45,337 nucleotides of DNA, from NCBI GenBank assembly GCA_041557595.1, contig JBFFGE010000009.1, positions 1-45,337 of the forward strand, given 5' to 3'. The translations under genes and the position numbers were made by a program. Positions 26,040 through 36,069 of the stretch are shown in pieces. Each line of letters starts with the position of its first letter. Positions within the stretch are counted from its first letter, which is position 1. The stretch is from JAOTYV01 sp041557595 (GTDB lineage: Bacteria > Pseudomonadota > Alphaproteobacteria > UBA8366). Under the pieces are notes generated by a model. It searched no databases and was not told where the DNA came from. It saw only the letters and a list, made by a program, of their open reading frames with translations.

Positions 26040-27212
26040 ATGACGGTTCCGGCGTCTGCGAATGGATATGAGTTAGAACGCGACCGGCCGTTGAGCTTTC
26101 ATTGGCGATGTCTGGATGACCGCTGGCTGCATGGACTGAATCTACCTCCTACGGCATCCGCGGCGGCCGAGCGCGCTCGCGCATCCATCCTAATCGAAGC
26201 CGTGGTCACCGGCCGCGCCGAGCCGGATCGTTGGATCAGCTACAGCCGCCGTAAGGCATTTTACGCTGGCCGGGGACGCTATCGTGGCATCGACTACGCC
26301 TACAGTACCGTGCCGCCTGTCATCGATCAGCTCGCCAGCCTCGGCCTGCTCGAGAACGATAAAAAGCCGCCGGGAAATTTCGGATGGCAGTCTCGTTTCC
26401 GCGCGACGCCAACTCTGCTTGAAAGCGTTATGTCGCCGCTGCCTGTGCTGTATGCGCCCCGTGAACTAATTTGGCTGAAGGACAACGATGGGCACCTGGT
26501 TGACTACCGCGACACGGCATTCACCGAGGCGGCGCGGCGTTTCCTCGAAGAGTTCAACGAAGCCTTGGCGGCAACGCGCGTCGATTTGGAAGCCCCCGGC
26601 ATCGTGCGCGACGGCGATACACTGCATTCTGGCGAACACACTCTCTACACGGCGATGAAGACGATTTACCGAGTCTTCAACCGGGGGAGATTCACACTTG
26701 GTGGCCGACTTTATGGTCCGTGGTGGCAGCAGGCCCGCAAGGATGATCGGGAACATCTCAAAATAAACGGTGATCGCGTTGCCGAGCCGGACTACGCGCA
26801 ACTGCACCCGCGCATGCTGTACGCTATGACCGGGGCCTGCCTTGAGGGTGACGCCTACACTCTAGACGGCTGGAAACGTCCGCTGGTCAAGAAGGCGTTC
26901 AATGTCCTGATAAACGCCGAAAGCTATCTAACCGCCGTGCGCGCCGTTACCAACGAGATCGGCGGCGTTGGTGCAAAGAGGAAGGCCGAGAAACTCATCG
27001 GCCAGGTTAAGCGGCGACACCGACCAATCGAACGATTCTTCCATTCCGGCGAAGGTCTACGGTTGCAGCGTCAAGACAGCGAAATGGCCGAGCGCGTTAT
27101 GAAGAAGATGCTGGCGGAAGGCGTTGTGGTGCTGCCGATTCACGACAGTTTCATTACGCCACAGCGGTATGAAGGGCGCGTCCGCGAGGAAATGCATGTG
27201 TTCGCAACTTAA
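26040..27212 (+). CDS. family-A polymerase-like protein with N-terminal winged-helix-like region
   Basis: I know no characterised homologue; the call rests on motifs. Residues about 65-130 (YAYSTVPPVIDQLASLGLLE, then a basic hairpin ending RFRATPTLL) look like a winged helix. Residues 217-370 follow the order of a PolA palm. GRFTLGGRLYGPWW resembles the template/primer-contact region and INGDRVAEPDYAQLHPRML motif A with Asp251, Gln254 and Arg258. KRPLVKKAFNVLIN would be motif B (Arg280, Lys284) and VVVLPIHDSF motif C (His368, Asp369). Relative to E. coli PolI, the steric-gate Glu710 position is His256, Phe762 is Asn288, Tyr766 is Asn292, and the Glu after His-Asp is Ser, as in T7-type RNA polymerases. 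No exonuclease domain is present, and the 390-aa protein is much shorter than PolA. It heads the element's cassette, so a role in element replication or priming is inferred. Confidence 0.65.
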   Translation: MTVPASANGYELERDRPLSFHWRCLDDRWLHGLNLPPTASAAAERARASILIEAVVTGRAEPDRWISYSRRKAFYAGRGRYRGIDYAYSTVPPVIDQLASLGLLENDKKPPGNFGWQSRFRATPTLLESVMSPLPVLYAPRELIWLKDNDGHLVDYRDTAFTEAARRFLEEFNEALAATRVDLEAPGIVRDGDTLHSGEHTLYTAMKTIYRVFNRGRFTLGGRLYGPWWQQARKDDREHLKINGDRVAEPDYAQLHPRMLYAMTGACLEGDAYTLDGWKRPLVKKAFNVLINAESYLTAVRAVTNEIGGVGAKRKAEKLIGQVKRRHRPIERFFHSGEGLRLQRQDSEMAERVMKKMLAEGVVVLPIHDSFITPQRYEGRVREEMHVFAT

Positions 27213-27230
27213 CTGCCACATAGGCGCTGC

Positions 27231-27449
27231 ATGGAAGCAACACAGCACGGTCCTGTTCTCGTCGGTCTCACCGCCATAGGTGCGCCTTTCCGGCGCTCCC
27301 GGTGGACGGTCCGGCGCTGGATCGACACTGAAGACTTTCCTGCTGCACGGCTCCCGAACGGCGAATGGGCCACAACCATGTCGCTGATCGACGGATGGAT
27401 AAGCGGACGCGCCGGAAAGAATGACAGCAGAAAAGGCGCTGGCAACTGA
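27231..27449 (+). CDS. small helix-turn-helix, excisionase-like protein
   Basis: The 72-aa product contains SRWTVRRWIDTEDFPAARLP then NGEWATTMSLIDGWI. This is the MerR/AlpA-like winged helix layout of recombination directionality factors: helix-turn-helix, a beta wing with the Asn-Gly turn, then a last helix. It starts 18 bases after the polymerase-like gene on the same strand. It could be the excisionase or a regulator of the cassette. The basic C-terminal tail (GRAGKNDSRKGAGN) may contact DNA. Confidence 0.65.
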   Translation: MEATQHGPVLVGLTAIGAPFRRSRWTVRRWIDTEDFPAARLPNGEWATTMSLIDGWISGRAGKNDSRKGAGN

Positions 27450-27492
27450 TGTCATTTGCACATGAGACGGTCGGGGAAAAGGACATCGTGTG

Positions 27493-27771
27493 ATGACGGC
27501 CGCCCGCCCCCGTTTCAACCTTCCGCCCCGCGGCCTGACGCGCGAAGAGACCGCGGGCTATCTCGGTCGTGGTCCGAGTTGGTTCACAGAGGAACGGTTG
27601 GGCCAGCTTTATTCTATGGGTTTCCCGCGCCCTGACAGCTTCACGGGCCGGTGGGATCGCATTGCTATCGATCTATGGTGGGATCAGCGCAGCGGCCTCG
27701 GAGCGGGCGCTGAGTACGACGATGGCCTGACACACCGTCTGGAAGAGTTCGGACATGGCACGGCAACGTAA
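27493..27771 (+). CDS. small DNA-binding protein, integrase-adjacent (AlpA/excisionase-like)
   Basis: A 92-aa protein with LPPRGLTREETAGYLGRGPS (helix-turn-helix of the excisionase type) followed by MGFPRPDSFTGRWDRIAIDL and WWDQRSGLG. This pattern is often seen in small proteins encoded immediately before alphaproteobacterial tyrosine integrases. The start is ATG 27493, with AGGA nine bases ahead; GTG 27490 is an alternative. Its last 17 bases overlap the integrase start at 27755. With two such proteins in the element, one may set excision direction and the other may control transcription. Confidence 0.65.
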   Translation: MTAARPRFNLPPRGLTREETAGYLGRGPSWFTEERLGQLYSMGFPRPDSFTGRWDRIAIDLWWDQRSGLGAGAEYDDGLTHRLEEFGHGTAT

Positions 27772-28848
27772 GTTCCCCCGACACTTCGTCATCAAGGCGA
27801 GCGGTTTCTATTTTCAAGCCACGCCCGCCATGCGCAAGGCTGGCATATTCTCGGAAAGCCTCGGAACGGACCTAACCGCCGCCAAGGCCCGTGCGAAGGC
27901 GCTTAATGCCTCCTGGGACGCCATACGGCGCGGCCTGGAGCCGACCGGGCCGCCCCCTGCCCGCCCCCCGGTACTTTCGGCCATCTCGTCGAGCGTCTAC
28001 GAGCGTCAAATGAATACCGCGAAAAGAAACCCCGCACCGTCGATGAACTCGAATACGCGCTGAAGATACTGGAGCCGCTGTTCGGCCCGACGCGGCTAGA
28101 GAAGATTACGCCCGACCATTGCGAACACTTCTACAACAAGCTTCGGGTGCGAGGCAGTATTCACCGCGCCGCAAAGATTATGAAATGGTTCCGCTATGTG
28201 TTCGGATTCGGTATCCGATTCGAGCTAACTCGCTCAAATCCGACCCTTGCGATCCGCATAAAGCAACCGCCGCCGCGGCGGCACGTCTGGAACCCGGAAC
28301 AGATCACCGCCGTCATCCGCGCCGCAACCGACATGGAGCGACCTTGCATAGCCCTCGCTGTCCAGATCGCCTACGACACCAGTCTCCGACCTGGCGATAT
28401 TCGGGCGCTGACATGGGGGCAATTTGACTGCGAGAGTTTTTGGCTCAAACAGCAAAAGACAGGCACGGATCAGCGCGTCCCACTATGGCCCGACACAATC
28501 GCGATGATCCAGGCAGCGCGCGGCGACACAATCCCGATGCCGGGTGCGCCGATCATTCGCGCTCCGCATGGTCGGCCGTACCGAAAAGACAATTTTGAAC
28601 ACAGATTCCGTAACATCTGCCGCGCCATTAATCTTCCGGATGATTTACAATTCCGTGATATTCGACGGACGGCCGCGACCGAGCGAGCCGAAGGCGGCGC
28701 GACGGTGGCCGAGATAGCGGCCTCGACCGGGCATTCCATTGCCCATGGCGCACGCATCCTTGATACCTACGTGAATACGAAGAATTACGAAATGGCACAG
28801 AATGCCCAGGCCAAGCGCCTCCGGAACAGAAAAGGGCCGAAAGTTTGA
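27755..28848 (+). pseudogene. tyrosine-recombinase integrase, frame broken at a C6 run
   Basis: The N-terminal part (from 27755, MARQRKFPRHFVIKASGFYF) is a typical DNA-binding N-terminus. It is in one frame up to about 27970 and goes out of register in GCCCCCCGG. A -1 shift there continues as GTFGHLVERLRASNEYREKK, through a core-binding domain and a catalytic domain to 28848. The catalytic domain shows Arg in YDTSLRPGDIRALTW, Lys in LKQQKTGTDQRVP, the box FRDIRRTAATE with Arg in place of the first His of HxxR, GHS, and the Tyr nucleophile in ILDTYVNTKN. Adding one C to the six at 27964-27969 would restore one frame of about 365 codons. It may be a mutation, a read error or, less likely, programmed slippage at C-CCC-CCG. 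The gene ends 34 bases before the right repeat. Confidence 0.85.
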
Positions 28849-28882
28849 AAACCGCCGGAACTGAAATGTATAAAAGTTTGAA

Positions 28883-28884
<2 letters not shown>
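28841..28884. repeat. two direct 11-bp repeats at the element's right end
   Basis: AAGTTTGAAAA occurs at 28841-28851 (overlapping the integrase stop codon) and again at 28874-28884 (running into the right 49-bp repeat), spaced 33 bases apart. Related copies lie near the left end (inverted at 25874-25882, GTTTGAAAA at 25929). Spacing near three helical turns fits integrase arm-type or excisionase sites. Confidence 0.5.
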
Positions 28885-28962
<78 letters not shown>

Positions 28963-29161
28963 ATTCCAAGGAAGTGCGTCCATGTAATCCAGGCCTTGAC
29001 GGGTGTCAAGCAAGCATCCCGGCGCAGTACCGTTTCACTTTTCATCATCGATTCGCACAGGTAACGAATCGACGGTTCTTTATGACATCGCAGTGTCCCG
29101 TCAATTCCATCACGCCACCACGGCCAACCGTTACCGCGGAGAGGCTGCGCCGAAAGCCCGG

Positions 29162-30571
29162 TCACAGGCGCGCCCACGGTCCCCAAATGCAAAAGGTGAT
29201 GCCGATATTCTGGCTGTTCAGGAACATATGACGACCGTTCGGCGAAAAACAAACGCCCGCAAATTCGCTGTTATCGGCGGCGCCACCGCGGTCCGGACGC
29301 AAAATGCCGTTGCGCGCGAACTTGAAGAGCCCGCCTTTCGGCGTGACGCCCACCACGAATTGCTCACCGCCGCCATCCTCGCAAAGATACAACGTACCGT
29401 CGGCCGCGACGGTGATGTTGTCCGGATTGTCCAATTCGGAACTATTCTCCGATTCGACCACCAGCGTTACCGTCTCGGCACTCGGATCGTGCGCCCACAC
29501 CTGGCCGTTGGACCGATCGCCGCCGCTCGTGCAGACGAAGTAAACCACTCCGTTGGCGAACCACGCGCCTTCGCCGCGCGCAAAAAATGCAGCCCCCTTG
29601 GCATGCGCTTCGCGACGGACCGTATCCGAGCCCGGATCGACATCTTCAATCCGCGCCCAACGCGCGGCAAGCGGCTGATTGAGCAACCGTCGGACGCCGC
29701 GCCGCGTATCTGCCGCCCCCTTGCCGTTGCGCGACAGGCGTCGGTCGTCGATGACCATGGCTTCGAGAATGCCGCTTCGCAGATTTCCGCGCCGGGTGGG
29801 GCGAAATCTGTAAAAGGCGCTGTCGCGACGGTCTTCGGTTTGAAAGACATAACCGGTGCGCGGATCGACGGCGGCCGCTTCATGATTGAACCGCCCCATC
29901 GCAACCAGCGGAACGGGATCGACAAACCCCCGCGCCGCGGCGGGTACTTCGAAATTGTAGCCGTGCCGACGGGTTAGGCCGTTACGCTTCGACGGCACCT
30001 CCACGCTTTCCTCGCAGCTGATCCAGGAACCCCAGGGCGTGACGCCGCCGGCGCAGTTCCGGAGCGTCCCGCCGAGCGAGCCGAAATGCCGAACCAGCGT
30101 CCCTTCCTTCCCGACCAGCAGCGACGTCGTGCCACCGGTTGCGACACGGTCCCATTTCTTATCGATGGGGGCGTCGACGCCGGTGGAAATGCCGAAATCG
30201 TCCGGACCGGGGTTCAATTCGTGATTGCGAATCAGGATCGTACCCCCGTTCGGGGCGGCAAAGCATGCCATTCCATCGTGGCGGCCCGGCACCCGTTTGC
30301 CGTCGCTCATGTCCTGGCCCGTGATCGACAACGCCGTGTACTCGAAGCCCGCGGGCAGATCGAGCAGTGCGATTTCACTCAAATCGCCCACGATCGTGTC
30401 CTTCAACGCCGCCACATTCACCGGCAATTTCGGGCGCAGCGGACCGTATCCCGGCGCCGCCGCAGCGCCGAATGCCGCCTGTGAATAGTACAGCGAAAAC
30501 GGTGCGGCGATGGTGCCGGCCGCCGCCGATCCCATCATCCTGAAAACATGGCGCCGCGTAAGGCCGGTCAC
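29162..30571 (-). CDS. PhoX-type (DUF839) phosphatase, Tat-exported
   Basis: This is a member of the PhoX/DUF839 family, periplasmic phosphatases that use calcium and iron to release phosphate from organic esters. The 469-aa product begins with a twin-arginine signal, LTRRHVFRMMGSAAAGTIAA, so export is folded, via Tat. Family blocks seen are ILIRNHELNPGPDDFG, TPWGSWISCEESVEVP, MGRFNHEAAAVDPRTGYVF then QTEDRRDSAFYRF, and near the end ADNSEFAGVCFSPNGRHMFL. The start is GTG at 30571, with AAGGA eight bases ahead. Substrate preference is not visible. The 199 bases between its end and tRNA-Asp hold no gene. Confidence 0.85.
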   Translation of the reverse strand: MTGLTRRHVFRMMGSAAAGTIAAPFSLYYSQAAFGAAAAPGYGPLRPKLPVNVAALKDTIVGDLSEIALLDLPAGFEYTALSITGQDMSDGKRVPGRHDGMACFAAPNGGTILIRNHELNPGPDDFGISTGVDAPIDKKWDRVATGGTTSLLVGKEGTLVRHFGSLGGTLRNCAGGVTPWGSWISCEESVEVPSKRNGLTRRHGYNFEVPAAARGFVDPVPLVAMGRFNHEAAAVDPRTGYVFQTEDRRDSAFYRFRPTRRGNLRSGILEAMVIDDRRLSRNGKGAADTRRGVRRLLNQPLAARWARIEDVDPGSDTVRREAHAKGAAFFARGEGAWFANGVVYFVCTSGGDRSNGQVWAHDPSAETVTLVVESENSSELDNPDNITVAADGTLYLCEDGGGEQFVVGVTPKGGLFKFARNGILRPDRGGAADNSEFAGVCFSPNGRHMFLNSQNIGITFCIWGPWARL

Positions 30572-30651
30572 ATGCCCTGTCCTTGACTGCTTACATCCTC
30601 CAAATAGGCATTCGCCGGGAGGCAATCCATCACTTTAGGCCAGGGAAAGGT

Positions 30652-30680
30652 AAATTAAATTCTATTAAATGCCGCGCCAA
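30652..30680 (-). promoter_or_regulatory. candidate promoter of the PhoX-type gene
   Basis: On the minus strand TTGGCG (30675-30680), a 17-base spacer and TAATTT (30652-30657) lie in a short AT-rich patch 80 bases upstream of the start codon. I found no clear Pho-box tandem repeat. Confidence 0.35.
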
Positions 30681-30752
30681 TCGCGACCGCTGCCGATATC
30701 GAGGTTCGGCCGGGTGTCCGCCGCAAACATCTATCGCATCTGCGCGACAGGA

Positions 30753-30828
30753 TGGTGGGCGATGACGGGCTCGAACCGCCGACCCCCTCGGTGTAAACGA
30801 GGTGCTCTCCCAGCTGAGCTCATCGCCC
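30753..30828 (-). tRNA. tRNA-Val (anticodon UAC)
   Basis: A 76-base cloverleaf on the minus strand. Acceptor GGGCGAT pairs with ATCGCCC, then A and encoded CCA. The anticodon stem CCTCG/CGAGG encloses TTTACAC with TAC, and the T-arm CGGTTCGAGCCCG is standard. It lies between hup and the PhoX-type gene. Confidence 0.97.
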
Positions 30829-30908
30829 TGTCCGGATGTCTTGCCGGTATATGTTTACCCGGCCTTGCGCCGAAATGACACCCAAACAATTCCGGTGCTC
30901 AAAAGAGT

Positions 30909-30936
30909 ACCGGCCGCCCATCGCTGGGCGGCCGGT
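30909..30936 (-). terminator. rho-independent terminator of hup
   Basis: ACCGGCCGCCCA and TGGGCGGCCGGT form a perfect 12-bp stem with a 4-base loop, 22 bases after the hup stop. On the minus strand it is followed by ACTCTTTTG, a short T-rich tract, so it should end the hup transcript. Confidence 0.8.
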
Positions 30937-30958
30937 AGGTATTCCTATCTTGCGACAG

Positions 30959-31231
30959 TTAGTTAACCGCTTGCTTCAGCCCCTTACCAGCCTTGAATTT
31001 CGGCTGTTTCGACGCAGGGATCTGAATGGGCTCACCGGTACGCGGATTGCGGCCGGTGGAAGCCTTGCGATTGGTAATACTAAAAGTGCCAAAGCCGACG
31101 AGACGTACTTCGGAACCGGTTTTCAATGCGTTCGTAATGGAATCGAAGACCGACTCCACGGCACGTGTCGCATCCGACTTGGACAGGCCAGATTCACTGG
31201 CAACTGCGGCAACAAGATCGTTTTTGTTCAA
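30959..31231 (-). CDS. hup: DNA-binding protein HU
   Basis: HU (90 aa) is the small nucleoid protein that bends DNA as a dimer. MNKNDLVAAVASESGLSKSD gives the helical base and VRLVGFGTFSITNRKASTGR the beta arms. NPRTGEPIQIPASKQPKFKA completes the family pattern, with the intercalating Pro in the RNPRTG arm tip. The start is TTG at 31231: no ATG or GTG lies near, and AGAGGGGGG is seven bases ahead. Its own promoter and terminator make it a single-gene transcript downstream of lon. Confidence 0.96.
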   Translation of the reverse strand: MNKNDLVAAVASESGLSKSDATRAVESVFDSITNALKTGSEVRLVGFGTFSITNRKASTGRNPRTGEPIQIPASKQPKFKAGKGLKQAVN

Positions 31232-31299
31232 GGTAAAGCCCCCCTCTAAAGGCCAGGGAAAGTCTAGGAAAGTAAAAACACTTCCAAGCGAAAAGCGAG

Positions 31300-31327
31300 C
31301 CTATAATGCTAGGAAGACTTCCGTCAA
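31300..31327 (-). promoter_or_regulatory. promoter of hup
   Basis: On the minus strand TTGACG (31322-31327), a 16-base spacer and TATAGG (31300-31305) form a good sigma-70 promoter about 70 bases upstream of the HU start. The rest of the 190-base gap after lon shows nothing else clear. Confidence 0.6.
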
Positions 31328-31421
31328 CGTCAAACGCCCGGAATTCCGCGCCTTTATTTGCTATGTGATGCAAATCTGCACGGAATCCGGAATACGCTTG
31401 AATCCTCCCAAAAGCCCGCAA

Positions 31422-33836
31422 TCAGTGCGTTGTGATGCCGCTATGGTCGTCTTTGGTGTTCGGTGTCGATACGGATTCGACCGGATCGGACTCCGGATCC
31501 CATTCGATGGCCTTGACAGGTTCCTCCAGCGCATGCTCGAGCACCTCATCCAGCGTCGTCACAGGGATGATTTCGAGATTGTTTTTGACGTTGTCCGGGA
31601 TTTCCGGCAAATCCTTGCTGTTGTCCTGCGGGATCAGGATCGTCTTCAACCCGCCGCGCAAGGCCGCCAAGAGCTTTTCCTTGAGACCGCCAATCGGCAG
31701 CACACGACCGCGCAATGTGATTTCGCCGGTCATTGCGACTTCCTTGCGCACCGGAATTCCCGTCAAGACCGAAACGATCGACGTGACCATCGCCACACCG
31801 GCGGACGGCCCGTCTTTCGGTGTCGCCCCTTCCGGCACGTGGACGTGGATATCGACCGTTTCAAAGACAGTCGGCTTGATTCCGAAGGATGGCGCGCGGC
31901 TTTTGACGTAGCTTTCCGCAGCCTGCACCGATTCCAGCATGACATCGCCAAGCTTGCCGGTACGGATAATCTTGCCCTTGCCAGGCAGCAACGCCGATTC
32001 GATGGTGAGCAATTCTCCGCCGACTTCCGTCCAGGCGAGTCCCGTCACGACGCCGACGAGGTTGTTCTCCTCGGCTTCGCCGAACCGGAATTTGTGGATA
32101 CCGGCGAATTTTTCCAAATTCTCGGGCGTGACGGTGACGCTGTCGACCGTCTTCTCCATCAGGATTTCCTTGATCGCCTTACGCGCCAAATTCGCGATCT
32201 CGCGTTCGAGGTTCCGAACCCCCGCTTCACGCGTGTAGTAGCGAATTAAATCCCGAAGCGCTTCATCCGTAATCGACCACTCCGCTTCCTTCAAGCCGGT
32301 TTCCTTGATCTGCTTAGGAATCAGATGGCGTTTCGCAATCTCGGCCTTTTCGTCCTCGGTGTAGCCGGGGATCCGAATGATTTCCATCCGGTCCATCAGC
32401 GGCTGCGGCATGCGCAACGTGTTCGCCGTGGTGACGAACATCACGTCGCTGAGATCGTAATCCACTTCGAGGTAATGATCGTTGAAGCTGTAATTCTGCT
32501 CAGGATCGAGCACTTCCAACAGCGCCGAGGACGGGTCGCCGCGCCAATCGGCGCCAAGCTTGTCGACTTCGTCGAGCAGGAACAGCGGGTTCGAGGACTT
32601 GGCCTTCTTCATGCCCTGGATAACCTTGCCCGGCATCGAGCCGATATAGGTCCGGCGATGCCCACGCACTTCGGCCTCGTCCCGCACGCCGCCAAGCGAC
32701 ATCCGGACGAATTTCCGTCCCGTCGCCCGCGCCATCGATTTGCCGAGCGACGTCTTTCCGACGCCTGGCGGGCCGACGAGGCAAAGGATGGGGCCTTTCA
32801 CCTTCCGCATGCGGTGCTGCACGGCAAGATATTCGATCAGCCGCTCTTTGACCTTTTCCAGTCCGTAATGATCCTTGTCGAGCACCTTCAACGCTTCGCT
32901 CAGATCGCGTTTGATCTTGGTGCGCTTCTTCCAGGGAATATTGAGCATCCAGTCGAGATAGTTGCGAACCACTGTCGCTTCCGCCGACATCGGGCTCATC
33001 GACCGCAGTTTCTTCAATTCGGCAAGCGCCTTTTCGCGCGCTTCCTTGGAGAACTTGGTCTTCTTGATCTTTTCCTCGAGCTCGGCCAGTTCGTCGCGGC
33101 CATCCTCGCCTTCGCCCAATTCCTTCTGAATCGCCTTGAGCTGCTCGTTCAGATAGTACTCGCGCTGGGTCTTCTCCATCTGGCGCTTGACGCGATTGCG
33201 GATGCGCTTTTCCACCTGCATCACGCCGATCTCGCCTTCCATGAAGGAATAGACCCGCTCGAGACGCTCGGCGACGACCGATACGTCGAGCAATGCCTGC
33301 TTGTCGGCAATTTTCAACGTCAGATGCTGCGCAACGGTATCGGCGAGCTTACCCGGGTCATCGATCTGATTGACGGAAATCAGGACTTCCGGCGGTACTT
33401 TCTTATTGAGCTTGATGTATTGCTCGAATTCCGCCACCACCGCACGGCTCAACGCCTCCAGTTCCTGGGGATTTTCTACGTTATCCTCGATCAACTGGGC
33501 GCGTGCCTGAAAGAAATCCTCGTTATCGACATATTCGGTGATGTTGGCGCGCTGATTGCCTTCGACCAACACTTTCACCGTACCGTCTGGCAGCTTCAAC
33601 AGCTGCAGCACGGTCGCCACGGTGCCCATCGTGTAAATGTCGGCCGGCATCGGATCGTCCTGCGCCGCGCTTTTTTGCGTGACGAGCAATATCTGCTTGT
33701 CGTCGGACATGACGTCTTCGAGCGCCCGCACGGATTTCTCGCGGCCGACGAACAGCGGCACGATCATGTGCGGAAATACGACAATGTCCCGTAGCGGCAG
33801 AACCGGATACACCTGATCTCGGCTTACATCTTCCAT
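31422..33836 (-). CDS. lon: ATP-dependent protease Lon
   Basis: Lon is the cytoplasmic AAA+ serine protease that degrades misfolded and regulatory proteins. The 804-aa protein has the N-terminal substrate domain (YPVLPLRDIVVFPHMIVPLF), a coiled-coil region (about 190-310), Walker A GPPGVGKT and Walker B LFLLDEVDK. The protease domain carries the Ser of PKDGPSAGVAM and the Lys of LKEKLLAALRGG. The 109-base gap from clpX contains an inverted repeat GGCCT/AGGCC (33904-33918) lying between TTGATT (33922-33927) and TCTAAT, so an own promoter is possible. The order tig-clpP-clpX-lon-hup is the usual one. Confidence 0.97.
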   Translation of the reverse strand: MEDVSRDQVYPVLPLRDIVVFPHMIVPLFVGREKSVRALEDVMSDDKQILLVTQKSAAQDDPMPADIYTMGTVATVLQLLKLPDGTVKVLVEGNQRANITEYVDNEDFFQARAQLIEDNVENPQELEALSRAVVAEFEQYIKLNKKVPPEVLISVNQIDDPGKLADTVAQHLTLKIADKQALLDVSVVAERLERVYSFMEGEIGVMQVEKRIRNRVKRQMEKTQREYYLNEQLKAIQKELGEGEDGRDELAELEEKIKKTKFSKEAREKALAELKKLRSMSPMSAEATVVRNYLDWMLNIPWKKRTKIKRDLSEALKVLDKDHYGLEKVKERLIEYLAVQHRMRKVKGPILCLVGPPGVGKTSLGKSMARATGRKFVRMSLGGVRDEAEVRGHRRTYIGSMPGKVIQGMKKAKSSNPLFLLDEVDKLGADWRGDPSSALLEVLDPEQNYSFNDHYLEVDYDLSDVMFVTTANTLRMPQPLMDRMEIIRIPGYTEDEKAEIAKRHLIPKQIKETGLKEAEWSITDEALRDLIRYYTREAGVRNLEREIANLARKAIKEILMEKTVDSVTVTPENLEKFAGIHKFRFGEAEENNLVGVVTGLAWTEVGGELLTIESALLPGKGKIIRTGKLGDVMLESVQAAESYVKSRAPSFGIKPTVFETVDIHVHVPEGATPKDGPSAGVAMVTSIVSVLTGIPVRKEVAMTGEITLRGRVLPIGGLKEKLLAALRGGLKTILIPQDNSKDLPEIPDNVKNNLEIIPVTTLDEVLEHALEEPVKAIEWDPESDPVESVSTPNTKDDHSGITTH

Positions 33837-33945
33837 GAATTTCCGTCCGGACTTGTAACCGCCGGATGTGGCGGTGGGAATGGCTCAACTTGCTTCATTA
33901 GATGGCCTTGAACAGGCCGACAATCAAGACTTGACGTTTCGCCGC

Positions 33946-35211
<1,266 letters not shown>

Positions 35212-35400
35212 GCTCTGCACTTTCCTTTCGGAGGAACAAGGCCCTCCATGTTAGCCAATAGCGTCAGCTACCGACAATGGGATAAATCTGCCATAGACAA
35301 ATTGAAAAATAATTAAAACTAAATAAACCATACTGAAAAGTACTTGACGGCAAAGGCCGCGCCCAACCGCCATTTCAGCGCCGATCTATTCAGTGCTGGC

Positions 35401-36069
35401 CTATTCGTCCCCTTCTTTCTTGGAGTCGGCCGATTTGCCGCCGGCTTCATCCGCCGCCGCAGGCCGCTCCTTCACCACCTCATCGATCAATCCGAAGTCC
35501 TTGGCTTCTTCCGCGGCCAGGAAGTTATCCCGTTCCAGGGCGCCTTCGATCACCTTCAGGCTTTGTCCCGTATGCCGCACATATATGTCGTTCAACCGGC
35601 CGCGCAAGGCCAGTATTTCCCGGGCATGAATTTCGATATCGGTGGCCTGACCCTGAAATCCGCCGGACGGCTGATGCAGCATGATTCGGCTGTTCGGCAG
35701 ACTATAGCGCTTTCCGGCGGCGCCTGCACATAGCAGCAACGATCCCATCGACGCGGCTTGCCCGACGCAAACGGTCGATACGTCGCAGCGAATATACTGC
35801 ATCGTGTCGTAGATCGAGAGGCCGGAGGTAACGATCCCACCCGGAGAATTGATATAAAACGAGATATCCTTGCCCGGATTTTCCGACTCAAGGAACAGAA
35901 GCTGCGCGTTAATGAGGCTCGCGACCCCGTCGTCGACACCGCCGGTTAGGAAAATGATGCGCTCTTTGAGCAGCCGCGAATAGATGTCATACGCGCGCTC
36001 CCCCCGATTCGTCTGTTCGACGACCATTGGGACAAGCATATTCATATAGGTTTCAACCGGATCGCGCAT
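35401..36069 (-). CDS. clpP: ATP-dependent Clp protease proteolytic subunit ClpP
   Basis: ClpP is the serine protease chamber of ClpXP/ClpAP. The 222-aa protein has the catalytic triad Ser107 (GQAASMGSLLL), His132 (IMLHQPSGG) and Asp181 (ALERDNFLAA), with YINSPGGIVTSGLSIYDTM near residues 72-90. A charged tail of about 20 residues follows the fold. The ATG at 36069 (MRDPVETYMNMLVPMVVEQT) is the standard start; the frame is open further up but is not coding there. It lies 86 bases after tig. Confidence 0.97.
   Translation of the reverse strand: MRDPVETYMNMLVPMVVEQTNRGERAYDIYSRLLKERIIFLTGGVDDGVASLINAQLLFLESENPGKDISFYINSPGGIVTSGLSIYDTMQYIRCDVSTVCVGQAASMGSLLLCAGAAGKRYSLPNSRIMLHQPSGGFQGQATDIEIHAREILALRGRLNDIYVRHTGQSLKVIEGALERDNFLAAEEAKDFGLIDEVVKERPAAADEAGGKSADSKKEGDE

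Noticed and set aside
27964..27970. Programmed -1 frameshift in the integrase as the main explanation
   Set aside because: The heptamer C-CCC-CCG has the formal pattern, but I see no clear downstream stimulatory hairpin or upstream ribosome-site-like stimulator, and tyrosine integrases rarely use this. Mutation or a homopolymer read error is simpler.
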